From assembly GCF_016862935.1 (NCBI RefSeq), contig NZ_BONX01000036.1, forward strand, positions 186,001 through 250,000: 64,000 nt of DNA, written 5' to 3'. The DNA is from Plantactinospora mayteni. GTDB lineage: Bacteria > Actinomycetota > Actinomycetes > Mycobacteriales > Micromonosporaceae. The stretch's first letter is position 1, and every line of letters starts with the position of its first letter. The notes under the pieces are model-generated. The model was not told where the DNA came from, ran no database searches, and worked only from the letters and a program-made list of their open reading frames with translations. The position numbers and the translations under genes were made by a program. Below are positions 34,149 to 43,100 of the stretch, piece by piece.

Positions 34149-35053
34149 GGCAGGTCCTCCTTTACGAGGCTGATGTGGGTGCGTTGCTGGGGGATGTGCC
34201 TGACGGCTGCGCAGTGGGCGGTTGCGATGGCGCAGGCTGCGTGCAGGGCTTCGGCGAGCCCGGCCCCGCGGAGGTGGGCGTGGGCGAGGCCGCCGGAGAA
34301 GGCGGCTCCGGCGCCATGGGTGTGACGGATGGCCATGCTCGGTGCGCTGACGTGAGCCGTGCCGGTGGCAGTGCGGGCGAACGCGCCGTGCTTGCCGAGC
34401 GTGATGACGATGGCGTCGGCGGCGATCCGCTCGTGAAGCGCGGTGGCGAGGCTGTCGGCTTGGTCGGCGTTGGCTTCGTCGAGGTTGGTCTGCACGTACG
34501 CGACATGACGATTGTTCGCGGCCGATGCCACGGCTTCGGATAGCGGGTCACCGCCGAGGTTGAGCAGCAGTGGTGCCTGGCTGGCGGTGATCGCGGCAGC
34601 TGCCGCGAGGTCGATGATGCGATAGCAGTCGACGTAGGCGAGGCGTGCCGTGGTGAGCGGTGTCGGGTCGGCGGCGTTGAGTTGGTCGGTGGCGGTGCCG
34701 AGCCAGGCGAACCAGGTTCGGGTGCCCGCCTCGTCGGTCACGATGGTCAACTGGGGTGTGCCCGGCCCGGACATCGCGAGGGGTACGGCTTGATGAGCCA
34801 CGCCGATCGTGTCGAGGGTGTGCAGCACGGCCAGGCCGGCGGGGTCGAGGCTGACCGGGTTGCTGACGAGGTTGGCGCGGGTTCCAAGCTGCCGTGCGGT
34901 GAGCGCGGCGATGGGCGCGTCTCCGGCCAGCGACGGGATGATCTGGGTGACCTGGGTTCCGCTGTTGGCGGCCGGGTAGGCGGTGACGCCGAAGACCTGG
35001 GCGTAGGCGAGGTAGCCGAAGCACGCCAGATCTGGTCCCGTCGCTGGCGTCAC
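34145..35053 (-). CDS. PfkB-family kinase-like protein lacking the catalytic Asp (cassette gene 5)
   Basis: The ribokinase/PfkB fold is recognisable from LACFGYLAYAQVFGVTAYPA at the start to AIRHTHGAGAAFSGGLAHAH near the end. In active kinases the latter reads DTTGAGDAF: the GAG anion hole is kept here, but the catalytic Asp is Ala (codon GCC). Phosphotransfer would therefore be weak or absent, or another residue serves. GTG 35053 lies next to the NUDIX stop and gives 302 residues, the normal length. It may bind a nucleoside or sugar as a sensor or carrier. Confidence 0.75.
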   Translation of the reverse strand: MTPATGPDLACFGYLAYAQVFGVTAYPAANSGTQVTQIIPSLAGDAPIAALTARQLGTRANLVSNPVSLDPAGLAVLHTLDTIGVAHQAVPLAMSGPGTPQLTIVTDEAGTRTWFAWLGTATDQLNAADPTPLTTARLAYVDCYRIIDLAAAAAITASQAPLLLNLGGDPLSEAVASAANNRHVAYVQTNLDEANADQADSLATALHERIAADAIVITLGKHGAFARTATGTAHVSAPSMAIRHTHGAGAAFSGGLAHAHLRGAGLAEALHAACAIATAHCAAVRHIPQQRTHISLVKEDLP

Positions 35054-35055
35054 GG

Positions 35056-35487
35056 CTACCAGCCCCGCTCTGAATACCGTTGCCCGGCGGCCACGTGGCG
35101 CAGCGCCTCGGCCACGTAGGGCACCACGTTGGCGGGCAGGTCGGCCAGGTCGTAGAAGTTCCAGCCTGCGCACTTGTCCGGCTCAGTGTTGGTGATCTCG
35201 CCGGTCCAGGAGCCTGCCTCGAAGAACAGGGCGACGCGGCCGGAGTTGGTGTAGTGGTGCATGAGGTGCACCAGCCGCAGCTCGTCGGATTTGATGAGAA
35301 CGCCGATCTCCTCTTCGGCTTCCCGTGCCGCGCCCGCGCGGGCGGACTCGCCGTCTTCAAGGTGACCGGAGGGCAGGCCGAGCTGTCCGTCTGCCCAGCC
35401 GGTGTTCTGGCGCTCGCCGAGCAGGACGCGGCCGTGTTCGTCGCGCAGGATGAGGTGCAGGTCGATGCATGCCTGGTAGCGGCCCAT
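35056..35487 (-). CDS. NUDIX hydrolase (cassette gene 4)
   Basis: The Nudix box is complete: GHLEDGESARAGAAREAEEE followed by IGV, matching GX5EX7REUXEEXGU. The 143-residue protein begins MGRYQACIDLHLILRDEHGR. NUDIX enzymes hydrolyse nucleoside diphosphates linked to another moiety. In this operon it sits between a radical SAM enzyme and a PfkB-like protein, which suggests nucleotide-linked intermediates. CAGGGAGTCACTC precedes the ATG. The 81-bp gap to the radical SAM stop is the largest in the operon. Confidence 0.88.
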   Translation of the reverse strand: MGRYQACIDLHLILRDEHGRVLLGERQNTGWADGQLGLPSGHLEDGESARAGAAREAEEEIGVLIKSDELRLVHLMHHYTNSGRVALFFEAGSWTGEITNTEPDKCAGWNFYDLADLPANVVPYVAEALRHVAAGQRYSERGW

Positions 35488-35568
35488 GAGTGACTCCCTG
35501 TTGATCGTGGATGGGGCTGCCTCACGGTGGTGACGCAGGTTGCATTCTTTGCTGGGTAAGCGGCCTGG

Positions 35569-36732
35569 TCAGGTTGCCGGGCCGGTGGGCACATCGGCTT
35601 TCCAGAGGCGGCACACGGGCACGATGTCCGGCTCGACGGCGCACGAGGCCGCGCCCATGACCAGTTCCTCGGCGGGGCAGCCGCCCATGCAGGAGCCGCT
35701 GACCTTGCACGATCCGCAGCTCGCCTTGGTGAGCACCTGGGCGAACAGGTCGAATTCGTTGGCGTCTTTGTTGAGGACGACCTTGCCGTCGATCATGTTG
35801 GCGAAGTGCAGGTCGGTGTCGAACAGGAACGAGCACACGTAGGCCCGCCCGTCCGGGAAGATCGAGATCCGGTCGAGGGTGCGTCCGATGCAGCCTCGGT
35901 AGCCATCGGCGGCGTACTGTGTCATGCGCTCGCGGCGGGCGTAGGTGGGCTGGTACCAGATACGGGTCTTGTGGCCTGAGCCGACCCGTTCGAGCTGCTC
36001 GTAGAAGTCGATCCATTCGGCGGGCTGGACGCCCCACTCGGCGGCTCCGTGTCCGGACCCGATCACGGAGAAGACGTGGTACTTGACCAGCGACGCGCCC
36101 AGTTCGTCGGCGATGTCCAGGAGGTTCAGGCAGTCGCCGAGGTTGGCCTTGTTCACCGTGCAGATAATGCGGGTGTCGAAGCCGCGCCGGCACAGCTCGG
36201 CGACCGTGCCGAGGGCCTGCTCGAAGGTGCCCGCGCCGCGTACCTGGTCGTGGGTTTCCGAGCTACCGCCGTCGAGGCTGATCTGCACGTACGAGAAGTC
36301 CTCGGGCTCCATCTGGGCGAACTTCTTCGCGGCCGGGCCGAGGCCGTTGCTGGTGGTGATGACGTGCTCGTAGCCGAGTGCCTTGGCGTTGCGGATGATC
36401 GGGGTGTAGTCGGGGTGCAGGGTGGGCTCGCCGCCCAGGATGGTCAGCTTCGAGCCGCCCATCTGCCGCCAGGTGGTCAGCGTCTTCATCACCGCCTCGT
36501 ATGGCATCTTCAGCGCCCGTTCCAGGCGCTCGCCCATGTTGCAGTGCTCGCAGCGCAGTTGGCAGGCCTCAGTGATGTAGAGGTAGACGTTGCGAAAGCG
36601 CCCGTACGGGATCTTGTCGATCCGGTTGGGGTGGGTACCGAAGGCTGAGGCGGGCAGGCGGGCGTTGCCGTAGGCGTCGGTCACCGCCGCGCGGTCGCGG
36701 CGCAGGGCGGGCATAGGCAGGACAGTGGTCAC
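35569..36732 (-). CDS. Radical SAM enzyme with SPASM-type C-terminus (cassette gene 3)
   Basis: The radical SAM cluster motif is CQLRCEHC (CxxxCxxC), followed by ILGGEPTLHPDY and YVQISLDGGSSETHDQVRGA. The C-terminal part has Cys-rich SPASM features: CIGRTLDRISIFPDGRAYVC, then SCGSCKVSGSCMGGCPAEEL and a last Cys in VPVCRLW, enough for auxiliary clusters. SPASM proteins often modify peptides, but some act on small molecules. GTG 36732 overlaps the upstream stop by 4 bp and gives 387 residues. The substrate is unknown; no obvious RiPP precursor is adjacent unless the small Cys-motif protein serves. Confidence 0.88.
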   Translation of the reverse strand: MTTVLPMPALRRDRAAVTDAYGNARLPASAFGTHPNRIDKIPYGRFRNVYLYITEACQLRCEHCNMGERLERALKMPYEAVMKTLTTWRQMGGSKLTILGGEPTLHPDYTPIIRNAKALGYEHVITTSNGLGPAAKKFAQMEPEDFSYVQISLDGGSSETHDQVRGAGTFEQALGTVAELCRRGFDTRIICTVNKANLGDCLNLLDIADELGASLVKYHVFSVIGSGHGAAEWGVQPAEWIDFYEQLERVGSGHKTRIWYQPTYARRERMTQYAADGYRGCIGRTLDRISIFPDGRAYVCSFLFDTDLHFANMIDGKVVLNKDANEFDLFAQVLTKASCGSCKVSGSCMGGCPAEELVMGAASCAVEPDIVPVCRLWKADVPTGPAT

Positions 36733-37454
36733 TTCGGGCTCCCTGGGTGAGACGCGGCTCGATAGGCCGGGGCGGGATCGGTCAGGACGGCTACCAGGCA
36801 CCTCGCCAGACGAGACGCCATGGGCGCGGAGTGGCCGGCGGGTAGGACCAGGTGCGGGATGTGCAGCCGGGCAGCCGCTGCGGCGATCTTCGGCCGGTTG
36901 CACAGGTAGCGGGCCAGGCGAAGCGCGTGGATATGGGGGTTGTCGGTGTCGCGGCGCTTCAGTACACCGCCGCACAGGGCGCATCGCGCCGGATCGGAAG
37001 CGGCTGGCCGAGCAGGGGCGTGACGATCCGGCCCGCAACTTCGGCACACCCTTCTGGCCGCTACCCGCGCGGCTAGGGTGGGCGCATTGGCCCGTAACTC
37101 CAGAATGTTCAGGCGCCGGCCGAGGGAGGTGGCGATGGAGGCGAGATGGCGCAGTTGGCTTGCGGTGCCGGGGAAGTTGTCCAGCAGGATCGGCTCACCG
37201 CCCGTCGGAAAGCGGTGTTCCAGGAACATCCCCCGAAGAACCTCGACGACGGCTTCGTCGCTGATCCAGCCAAGCGGATCGGTGCTGGGAGGCAGGTCGG
37301 CCAGCAGATCCGGACAGCACCGAATCGCCTCGCGCAGCCGGAACACCGACACTCGCTCGTGCGCTGCGAGCGCCGTGACAACGCTGGTCTTTCCTGAGCC
37401 GGGCGGCCCGATGACGGCGATCATGCTTCGCGGCGAGGCAGGATGCGATCTCAT
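36729..37454 (-). CDS. Nucleoside-monophosphate-kinase-like P-loop ATPase with zinc LID (cassette gene 2)
   Basis: The P-loop MIAVIGPPGSGKTSVVTALA resembles adenylate kinase, and CRSCG ... CALCG matches a zinc-bearing LID domain as in Gram-positive adenylate kinases, followed by RRDTDNPHIHALRLARYL, similar to RxDD in that family. LLDNFPGTASQL corresponds to the NMP-binding D-G/N-F-P motif. A nucleotide kinase acting on an unusual substrate is a reasonable inference. ATG 37454 overlaps the upstream stop (ATGA); 241 residues. Confidence 0.78.
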   Translation of the reverse strand: MRSHPASPRSMIAVIGPPGSGKTSVVTALAAHERVSVFRLREAIRCCPDLLADLPPSTDPLGWISDEAVVEVLRGMFLEHRFPTGGEPILLDNFPGTASQLRHLASIATSLGRRLNILELRANAPTLAARVAARRVCRSCGPDRHAPARPAASDPARCALCGGVLKRRDTDNPHIHALRLARYLCNRPKIAAAAARLHIPHLVLPAGHSAPMASRLARCLVAVLTDPAPAYRAASHPGSPK

Positions 37455-37753
37455 CGCAGCTCCCACAGCCCGACCAGAACCTGCTCAAGCTGATCTACCG
37501 TCAGCGACGGCTGCACACGGGGGCCGTTCGGGATCTCCAGCCCGCTGCGGCGCCCGATGTGGACCTTCGCCACGCCGCGCGCCCGGCGGGCCAGGAAGCT
37601 CGCCGCGTCGGCGGCGCGCGGGCACGGCCACATCGCCAGACGGGCAAAATCCAGGCACCCGACGCACAGGCCGTCGTCGGCCGGGTGATGAACAGCCAAG
37701 ACGCCACGTGCCTCAAAGCGTACGGTGATCGGCTCGTCCACGGCAGTTGTCAT
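37451..37753 (-). CDS. Small Cys-motif protein (cassette gene 1)
   Basis: This 100-residue protein begins MTTAVDEPITVRFEARGVLA and carries HHPADDGLCVGC then MWPCPRAADA, a CxxC...WPC arrangement like that in the fused methyltransferase at 33 kb; a metal site is likely. It is the first gene of the operon. ATG 37753 with AAGGGG nine bases upstream is preferred over ATG 37798, which has no ribosome binding site. It could be a partner or, less likely, a modified peptide for the radical SAM enzyme. Confidence 0.65.
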   Translation of the reverse strand: MTTAVDEPITVRFEARGVLAVHHPADDGLCVGCLDFARLAMWPCPRAADAASFLARRARGVAKVHIGRRSGLEIPNGPRVQPSLTVDQLEQVLVGLWELR

Positions 37754-37998
37754 GACCACGGCCCCTTCCGCCGTCAAGCGCAGCCCCGCCGGGGCCATGA
37801 TTTTCTTGGATGGCGGACGCGCCAGCGGCATCGGCCGCAGCGCGTCCGCCCGACGCTTACCGTCGCAGCCCTGTCGGCGTCCGGCGGCAAGGTCGCGCTC
37901 GCTGGTGTGCGTCCCCGGTCGCGCATCGACCAGGTTCGCGACACAATGCGTACAGTCGCCTACGGCCCCACACGGCAGCTACACATCGATGTGAGAGG

Positions 37999-38022
37999 CG
38001 GCTATGCGTCGCCGTATAGCCG
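37999..38022. promoter_or_regulatory. Inverted-repeat operator candidate before the cassette regulator
   Basis: CGGCTAT-N10-ATAGCCG is a perfect 7-bp inverted repeat with a 10-base spacer, 22 bp before the regulator's ATG and within the divergent region facing the six-gene operon. It is a good candidate for autoregulation and for control of the operon. Confidence 0.55.
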
Positions 38023-38043
38023 GTGGTCACGGGGAGGATGCGC

Positions 38044-39453
38044 ATGTCGGAGCGCGACCGCCGCTGCCAGGACTGCGGTACACCGCTGAGCCGCTACAAC
38101 ACCGCACTACACTGCTCTCCGTGCATCTCCGGCCGCCGGGGGATGCCGGCACCGACGGTGCAGATGCCTCCGCAGGTGTGGTTCACCGCGGACATGCGTC
38201 GGGCGTTGAGCCAGTGGAACTGGCAAACCGTGCTGACCGCCGTGGCCAACGAGACCGGTGCGTCGCAGACGCAGTTGGCCGAGCTGACCGGCCTGTCCCA
38301 GGCGCACATCTCCCGGCTGATGAGCGGCACGAGTAGGTGCTTCGACATCCGCACCATCAGCCAGATCGTGGACGCTCTCGGCGCGCCGCGCCTGCTCGCC
38401 GGGCTCGCTCCCGTCCCGGCTTGGTCTGGGGATACCCTGGGCGTGCAGGGGAACGAGGAGGCCGAGCCGATGAAGCGCCGGACGCTGGTCAGCGCCTCGC
38501 TGGCCGTGCCGTTCGCGGCCGTACTCGGCGAGGTCCAGACATACGTCACCGCCGACGGGGCACGCCAGATTCGACTCATGGTGCCCGAGTTGTACACCCT
38601 CGACGATCAGATCGGCGGCGAGGCCGTCTGCCAAGCCGCCCAGTGGTGCCTGAGCAAGGTCGACAGCCTGCTCAACCAGGCCGACTACAACGAGCCGACC
38701 GGCCGCGAGCTTCAATCCGCGTACGGCGAGATGGCTGAGATGGCCGGCTGGCTCCACTTCGACGCCGGCCGCTACGAAGACGCCAGGTTCTACTACGGTG
38801 AAGCGCTTCGCGCCGCTCAACTCGCCGACGACCTCAACCTGGAAGTCCTCACCCTCGCGAGCATGAACACGCTATCGCGCTACCAGGGACGCCCCCGCGA
38901 GGCCATCCAGCTCATCCAGCTCGCGCAACGCCGAGCCGCCGGCTGGGCACCGCCGCGCCTGGCCGCACTGCTTGCGGCGCGCGAGGCCGTCTGCTGGGCA
39001 CAGCTCGGCGACGCCACCGCCTCACGCAACGCGATGCACCGCGCCTACCACGTCTTCCACCCCGACATCGGCGGGGAAGACCCGCACTGGCTTGCCTTCT
39101 TCGACACAGCGGAACTCGCCGCCCGCCGCGCCACCGCCAGCGGCTACCTCGGCCGACCCGACCAGGCCGCCACCGCCATGCAGGCGGCTGTCGACGGTCT
39201 GGGAGCCAAGTTCCAGCGCAACCGGGCCTACTACAGCGTCCGCCTCGGCCTGTCGCTGCTGACCGAAGGCGACCAGACCCGCGCCTGCCACATCGTGGCC
39301 CCAGTGCTGCCACTGTTCGAAGAGGTCCGCTCCGGCCGGGCCCACGCCCGGCTGCGCGAGTTCTGCCACCAGCTTCAAGCATCCACCACGCCAGCCGCCC
39401 GTGATCTTCTCGGACAAGTCCACGCACTCCAGGACACCGGGCATCCTGCGTGA
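38044..39453 (+). CDS. Zinc-ribbon/XRE-HTH/TPR regulator of the cassette
   Basis: An N-terminal zinc ribbon (CQDCGTPLSRYNTALHCSPC) precedes an XRE-type HTH (ASQTQLAELTGLSQAHISRL) and a long helical region with TPR-like pairs (HFDAGRYEDARFYYGEALRA, YYSVRLGLSLLTEGDQTRAC). Such one-component regulators bind ligands or peptides through the TPR part. GGGGAGG lies 6 bases before ATG 38044; earlier GTG/ATG codons are rejected. It is divergent from the operon with an inverted repeat in between. The stop overlaps the GNAT start. Confidence 0.85.
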   Translation: MSERDRRCQDCGTPLSRYNTALHCSPCISGRRGMPAPTVQMPPQVWFTADMRRALSQWNWQTVLTAVANETGASQTQLAELTGLSQAHISRLMSGTSRCFDIRTISQIVDALGAPRLLAGLAPVPAWSGDTLGVQGNEEAEPMKRRTLVSASLAVPFAAVLGEVQTYVTADGARQIRLMVPELYTLDDQIGGEAVCQAAQWCLSKVDSLLNQADYNEPTGRELQSAYGEMAEMAGWLHFDAGRYEDARFYYGEALRAAQLADDLNLEVLTLASMNTLSRYQGRPREAIQLIQLAQRRAAGWAPPRLAALLAAREAVCWAQLGDATASRNAMHRAYHVFHPDIGGEDPHWLAFFDTAELAARRATASGYLGRPDQAATAMQAAVDGLGAKFQRNRAYYSVRLGLSLLTEGDQTRACHIVAPVLPLFEEVRSGRAHARLREFCHQLQASTTPAARDLLGQVHALQDTGHPA

Positions 39454-39980
39454 CCAACCAACCACACATCCGCCGCCTCGAAACGACCGACCTGCCGCGC
39501 TATCGGCCGCACTTCGTAGACCTCTACCGGGAGGTCTACGCCGAACCGCCATACCTGGAAACCGACGAGCACGTCGCCGCCTACGTACAACGGTTCGCCG
39601 AGGAGTCCTCCCAGCCCGGGTTCGCCCTCGTCATCGCGGAGATCGACACCGAAGTGGTCGGCTACGCCTACGGCCACGCCTTCTCCGCCGACGAATGGTG
39701 GCCAGACACCGACCACGAACCTACCGAGACCAAGGGACACACCAAGTTCGCCGTCATCGAACTCGCCGTACGCCGGCCACATCGCGGTCAGGGAGTCGGC
39801 ACACAGCTGTTGAACACCCTGCTCGATGACCGGCCAGAACACCTGGCGACACTGTGCTCAAACCCCGCCGCGCCAGCTCGCCACGTCTACCAACACTGGG
39901 GCTGGCAACCCGTCGCCACCGCCCACCCACCCGACATCCCACCGATGGACGTACTCGTCCTTCAGCTTCGAAAACCGTGA
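39450..39980 (+). CDS. GNAT-family N-acetyltransferase (cassette)
   Basis: The acetyl-CoA-binding motif is VRRPHRGQGVGTQLLNTLLD (R/Q-x-x-G-x-G/A), with FAVIELAV before it and HVYQHWGWQPV after it. The GTG start overlaps the regulator's stop by 4 bp (GTGA), so the two are coupled. The 176-residue length is typical. The acceptor is unknown; it may acetylate the cassette's product. The stop codon lies exactly where a truncated DUF397 tail begins, marking the cassette's right edge. Confidence 0.85.
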   Translation: MTNQPHIRRLETTDLPRYRPHFVDLYREVYAEPPYLETDEHVAAYVQRFAEESSQPGFALVIAEIDTEVVGYAYGHAFSADEWWPDTDHEPTETKGHTKFAVIELAVRRPHRGQGVGTQLLNTLLDDRPEHLATLCSNPAAPARHVYQHWGWQPVATAHPPDIPPMDVLVLQLRKP

Positions 39981-40050
39981 CGGTGGCACGCTGACCTTCC
40001 GCCCGGCCGCCTGGCAGTCCTTCCTCGCCGAGGTGCCCGGGCAGCGGTGA
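39976..40050 (+). pseudogene. 3' remnant of a DUF397 gene
   Basis: The frame RDGGTLTFRPAAWQSFLAEV ending at TGA 40048-40050 matches the C-terminus of DUF397 proteins (RDS...LxFTPAxWxxFLA). No start or N-terminal half exists in frame upstream; the sequence before it belongs to the GNAT gene in another frame. It is best explained as a gene cut by arrival of the cassette. Confidence 0.6.
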
Positions 40051-40142
40051 ACGCCGCGTAAGCGCCGCCGGAAACGCCGGCCGCGCCCGGACGGTGCCGC
40101 GCCGGTCCTCCAGCGGGGCGCGTCAGCATCGATACTGGTCGG

Positions 40143-41102
<960 letters not shown>

Positions 41103-41136
41103 GATCACGAAACGGGGAACGGGGAAGCGGGGAAAC

Positions 41137-42348
41137 GTGTCGGAGTTCGCCGAGCTTTTCGTCTCGCACCACCAGTTTCTCGTCGTCACCGCGCCGGGCG
41201 ACACCGAACTGCCGCTCTACACCGTCGGGGACGAACTGGTGCATCTGGTCGGGAACGGTGGCCTGACCGTGATGACCGGGCCGCACACCGGATACGTCGC
41301 GGCCCGGGTGACAGTGCTGGCCCAGCCGCCGGACGAGGCCGGCGACGCGGGCTGGGACGCCGCGACCGAGGCCACCCTCTGGTGCCCGGAGGGCCGGATG
41401 ACCGTGTACGGCCTGATGGGCGACGCCCCCGACGGGCTCCGGAGCATCGCCGTACTGCCCGATCCCGGGCTGCTCCGGGTACGCGTCCGAGCCCGCGACC
41501 GCCGGCCGGACCACGTACCCGCCGCCCCGACGGCTCCACCGGAGCAGTACGAGGTGCTGGTCTGGCCGGTGCACGAGGACATCGGGATCCGTACCCTCCA
41601 CGGCGACGACCTACCCTCCACCGGCTGGACGCCCAAGCCCGACTCGGCCGCCGGGTGGGCGATGGTGCACCTGGTCAGCTCGGCGAACCCGGATCCGCAG
41701 ACCGCCAACCTGCGGGCCGCCGCAGCCAGGGCCCGAGGTGTCGACCCGGACGAGGCCCAGGGACGCGGTCGGGTGGCCGAGCGGCGTGTCGACGTACGCC
41801 GAGAATTCCGGACCGCCATCGGGCCGGCGGCCGCGCTGCTCGGCCGGCCCGCCGACTGCTTCGGCGCCGTGCCGGACGCTGCCGAACTGGTCCTCCCGGC
41901 CGGCGCACTGGAGATCCGGCTCGGCCCCGGGCGCGGCGGGCCGGATCCGGCGGACGGCTACACCGCGACCTGGCGCTGGACGGTCGCGCCCGGCGCGACG
42001 GCGGTGGTTCCCGACGCCGAGCCCAGCACCGTCGAACTGCGGCTGCGGCCCGATCCGGTCGACGGCACGGCCGCCCGGCTCACCGCCACGCACCGGGCCG
42101 TGCGCGCGCAGGACGCGGTACTCCTCGGGCTGGTCTGGGACTACCTGATGCACCGCGCCGGGCTGCTGGTCGACGGCGTCGAGCCCGGGCCGCATCCGTG
42201 GCAGGAGAGCATCACCAGCGCCGACCTGGTCGTTGACAACACCGTGTGCGGCACCAACGAGCGGGACCGCGAACATGAATGGTCATGCGGCGATCCTGCC
42301 CTCAATCCTGCCCGTCGGGTCACGACTGACGGTGTGGGTGACGCGTGA
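41137..42348 (+). CDS. Uncharacterised two-part protein
   Basis: The 403-residue product starts (V)SEFAELFVSHHQFLVVTAPG. Two halves can be made out: an N-terminal ~130 residues with beta-strand character, and a C-terminal half from about EQYEVLVWPVHEDIGIRTLH with regular strands and TADGYTATWRW-like segments. There is no signal peptide or membrane segment, and I recognise no family. AGCGGGGAAAC precedes the GTG. It is followed after 15 bp by the Imm1-like gene and may be co-transcribed with it. Confidence 0.6.
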   Translation: MSEFAELFVSHHQFLVVTAPGDTELPLYTVGDELVHLVGNGGLTVMTGPHTGYVAARVTVLAQPPDEAGDAGWDAATEATLWCPEGRMTVYGLMGDAPDGLRSIAVLPDPGLLRVRVRARDRRPDHVPAAPTAPPEQYEVLVWPVHEDIGIRTLHGDDLPSTGWTPKPDSAAGWAMVHLVSSANPDPQTANLRAAAARARGVDPDEAQGRGRVAERRVDVRREFRTAIGPAAALLGRPADCFGAVPDAAELVLPAGALEIRLGPGRGGPDPADGYTATWRWTVAPGATAVVPDAEPSTVELRLRPDPVDGTAARLTATHRAVRAQDAVLLGLVWDYLMHRAGLLVDGVEPGPHPWQESITSADLVVDNTVCGTNERDREHEWSCGDPALNPARRVTTDGVGDA

Positions 42349-42363
42349 CAGCGGAGAGACCTG

Positions 42364-42804
42364 GTGGCGCACGACCTATACCGGTACCGGCGAAAGGATC
42401 CGGCCTTGACGTTCGTGATGTGGGACTTCCACGGTCATCGGACCGACCTGTCCGGCCCTGCCGATGCGGGCGAGCGGTTCGATGAGCAGGCCGAGTCGAT
42501 CATGTCCTACGGCGGGTCCGGCCAGGTGCTCTGGTTCGGACCGGCCGACGGGTCGGCGGAGTTGCGGGTGGACGTCGACATCGACGTGGACCGCGCGGCA
42601 CTGCGCTGGACGACCGACGGCAGGTACGCCGTCGAACTGGAGCCCGGCGTACCCATCACCGTCCTGGAGTCGCCCGACACTGGCCTGGTCACGGTGCCCG
42701 GCGAACTCGCCCGGGTGACCGTCGCGACCGCCCGTCGCGCCGTTGTCGAGTACGTCACCGCCGGTCGGCGGCCGACCTCACTGACCTGGGCACCGACCGC
42801 CTGA
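42364..42804 (+). CDS. Imm1-like immunity protein (tentative)
   Basis: The 146-residue product ends RRAVVEYVTAGRRPTSLTWA, very like the E(F/Y)xxTGxRPTxxxW tail of Imm1 immunity proteins of polymorphic toxin systems, and YGGSGQVLWFGPADGSAELR fits the preceding strand region. Imm1 proteins neutralise nuclease-type toxins, often as orphans. No toxin with an RHS, LXG or YeeF-type organisation is seen nearby; the upstream gene is unrelated to known toxins. A GTG start is used. Confidence 0.5.
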   Translation: MAHDLYRYRRKDPALTFVMWDFHGHRTDLSGPADAGERFDEQAESIMSYGGSGQVLWFGPADGSAELRVDVDIDVDRAALRWTTDGRYAVELEPGVPITVLESPDTGLVTVPGELARVTVATARRAVVEYVTAGRRPTSLTWAPTA

Positions 42805-42973
42805 TCCGCCGGACCACTCGGCAGGGCGCTCGGCTCCGGCGACGGACTCGGCGCTCATCTCGTACGGGTGCCGGTGATGGCCCGTTCCTGAACCACCAAG
42901 CAGCTCTACAGGCGGCTCCGGAGCGACCCGGCGCCGGGGTGAAAACCCGCCCGCGCGGCAACCGGCGGCTTGG

Positions 42974-42979
42974 TACGCT
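42974..42979 (+). promoter_or_regulatory. -10 element TACGCT for the leader-peptide transcript
   Basis: TACGCT ends 7 bases before the leader peptide ATG (42987), so the transcript would start at or next to the ATG. There is no good -35; an A-run (GAAAAC, 42941-42946) lies upstream of the -35 position, as in promoters helped by WhiB7-type activators. That link is only suggestive. Confidence 0.5.
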
Positions 42980-42986
42980 CCGCCCC

Positions 42987-43010
42987 ATGAGTTTCTTCTT
43001 CCTCGTCTGA
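42987..43010 (+). CDS. Seven-residue leader peptide MSFFFLV
   Basis: ATG AGT TTC TTC TTC CTC GTC TGA encodes MSFFFLV. It begins 7 bases after a -10-like hexamer and its stop codon overlaps the 5' arm of an alternative RNA stem (43009-43016). Three consecutive Phe codons and the following hairpins make it a probable regulatory leader peptide for the downstream methyltransferase gene. Confidence 0.55.
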   Translation: MSFFFLV

Positions 43011-43084
43011 CGCGACCGCTGGCGGGTTGCGGAATAACCCCTCGCCAGCGATGCGGGGCGGCGTCGCGTCGCCCCGAGTCGCGA
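43009..43084 (+). promoter_or_regulatory. Attenuator: competing RNA stems after the leader peptide
   Basis: Stem 1 is CGCTGGCG/CGCCAGCG (43017-43024 with 43043-43050) plus an inner GGTT/AACC. Stem 2 is CGGGGCG/CGCCCCG (43054-43060 with 43070-43076). A mutually exclusive pairing joins GACGCGAC (43009-43016, over the leader stop) with GTCGCGTC (43063-43070), which would disrupt stem 2. CGCGAC can also pair with GTCGCG at 43079-43084. A ribosome stalled on or ending the leader would change which stems form. Confidence 0.55.
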
Positions 43085-43100
43085 CGTGGGAGAAGATCAG

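Noticed and set aside
37451-37753. RiPP precursor peptide for the radical SAM enzyme
   Set aside because: The protein is about 100 residues with a CxxC...WPC metal-type motif and no leader/core layout; kept only as a weak alternative.
42931-42979. Definite WhiB7-dependent promoter
   Set aside because: Only an A-run and a missing -35 support it, and the -35 position has no TTG; too weak to annotate as such.
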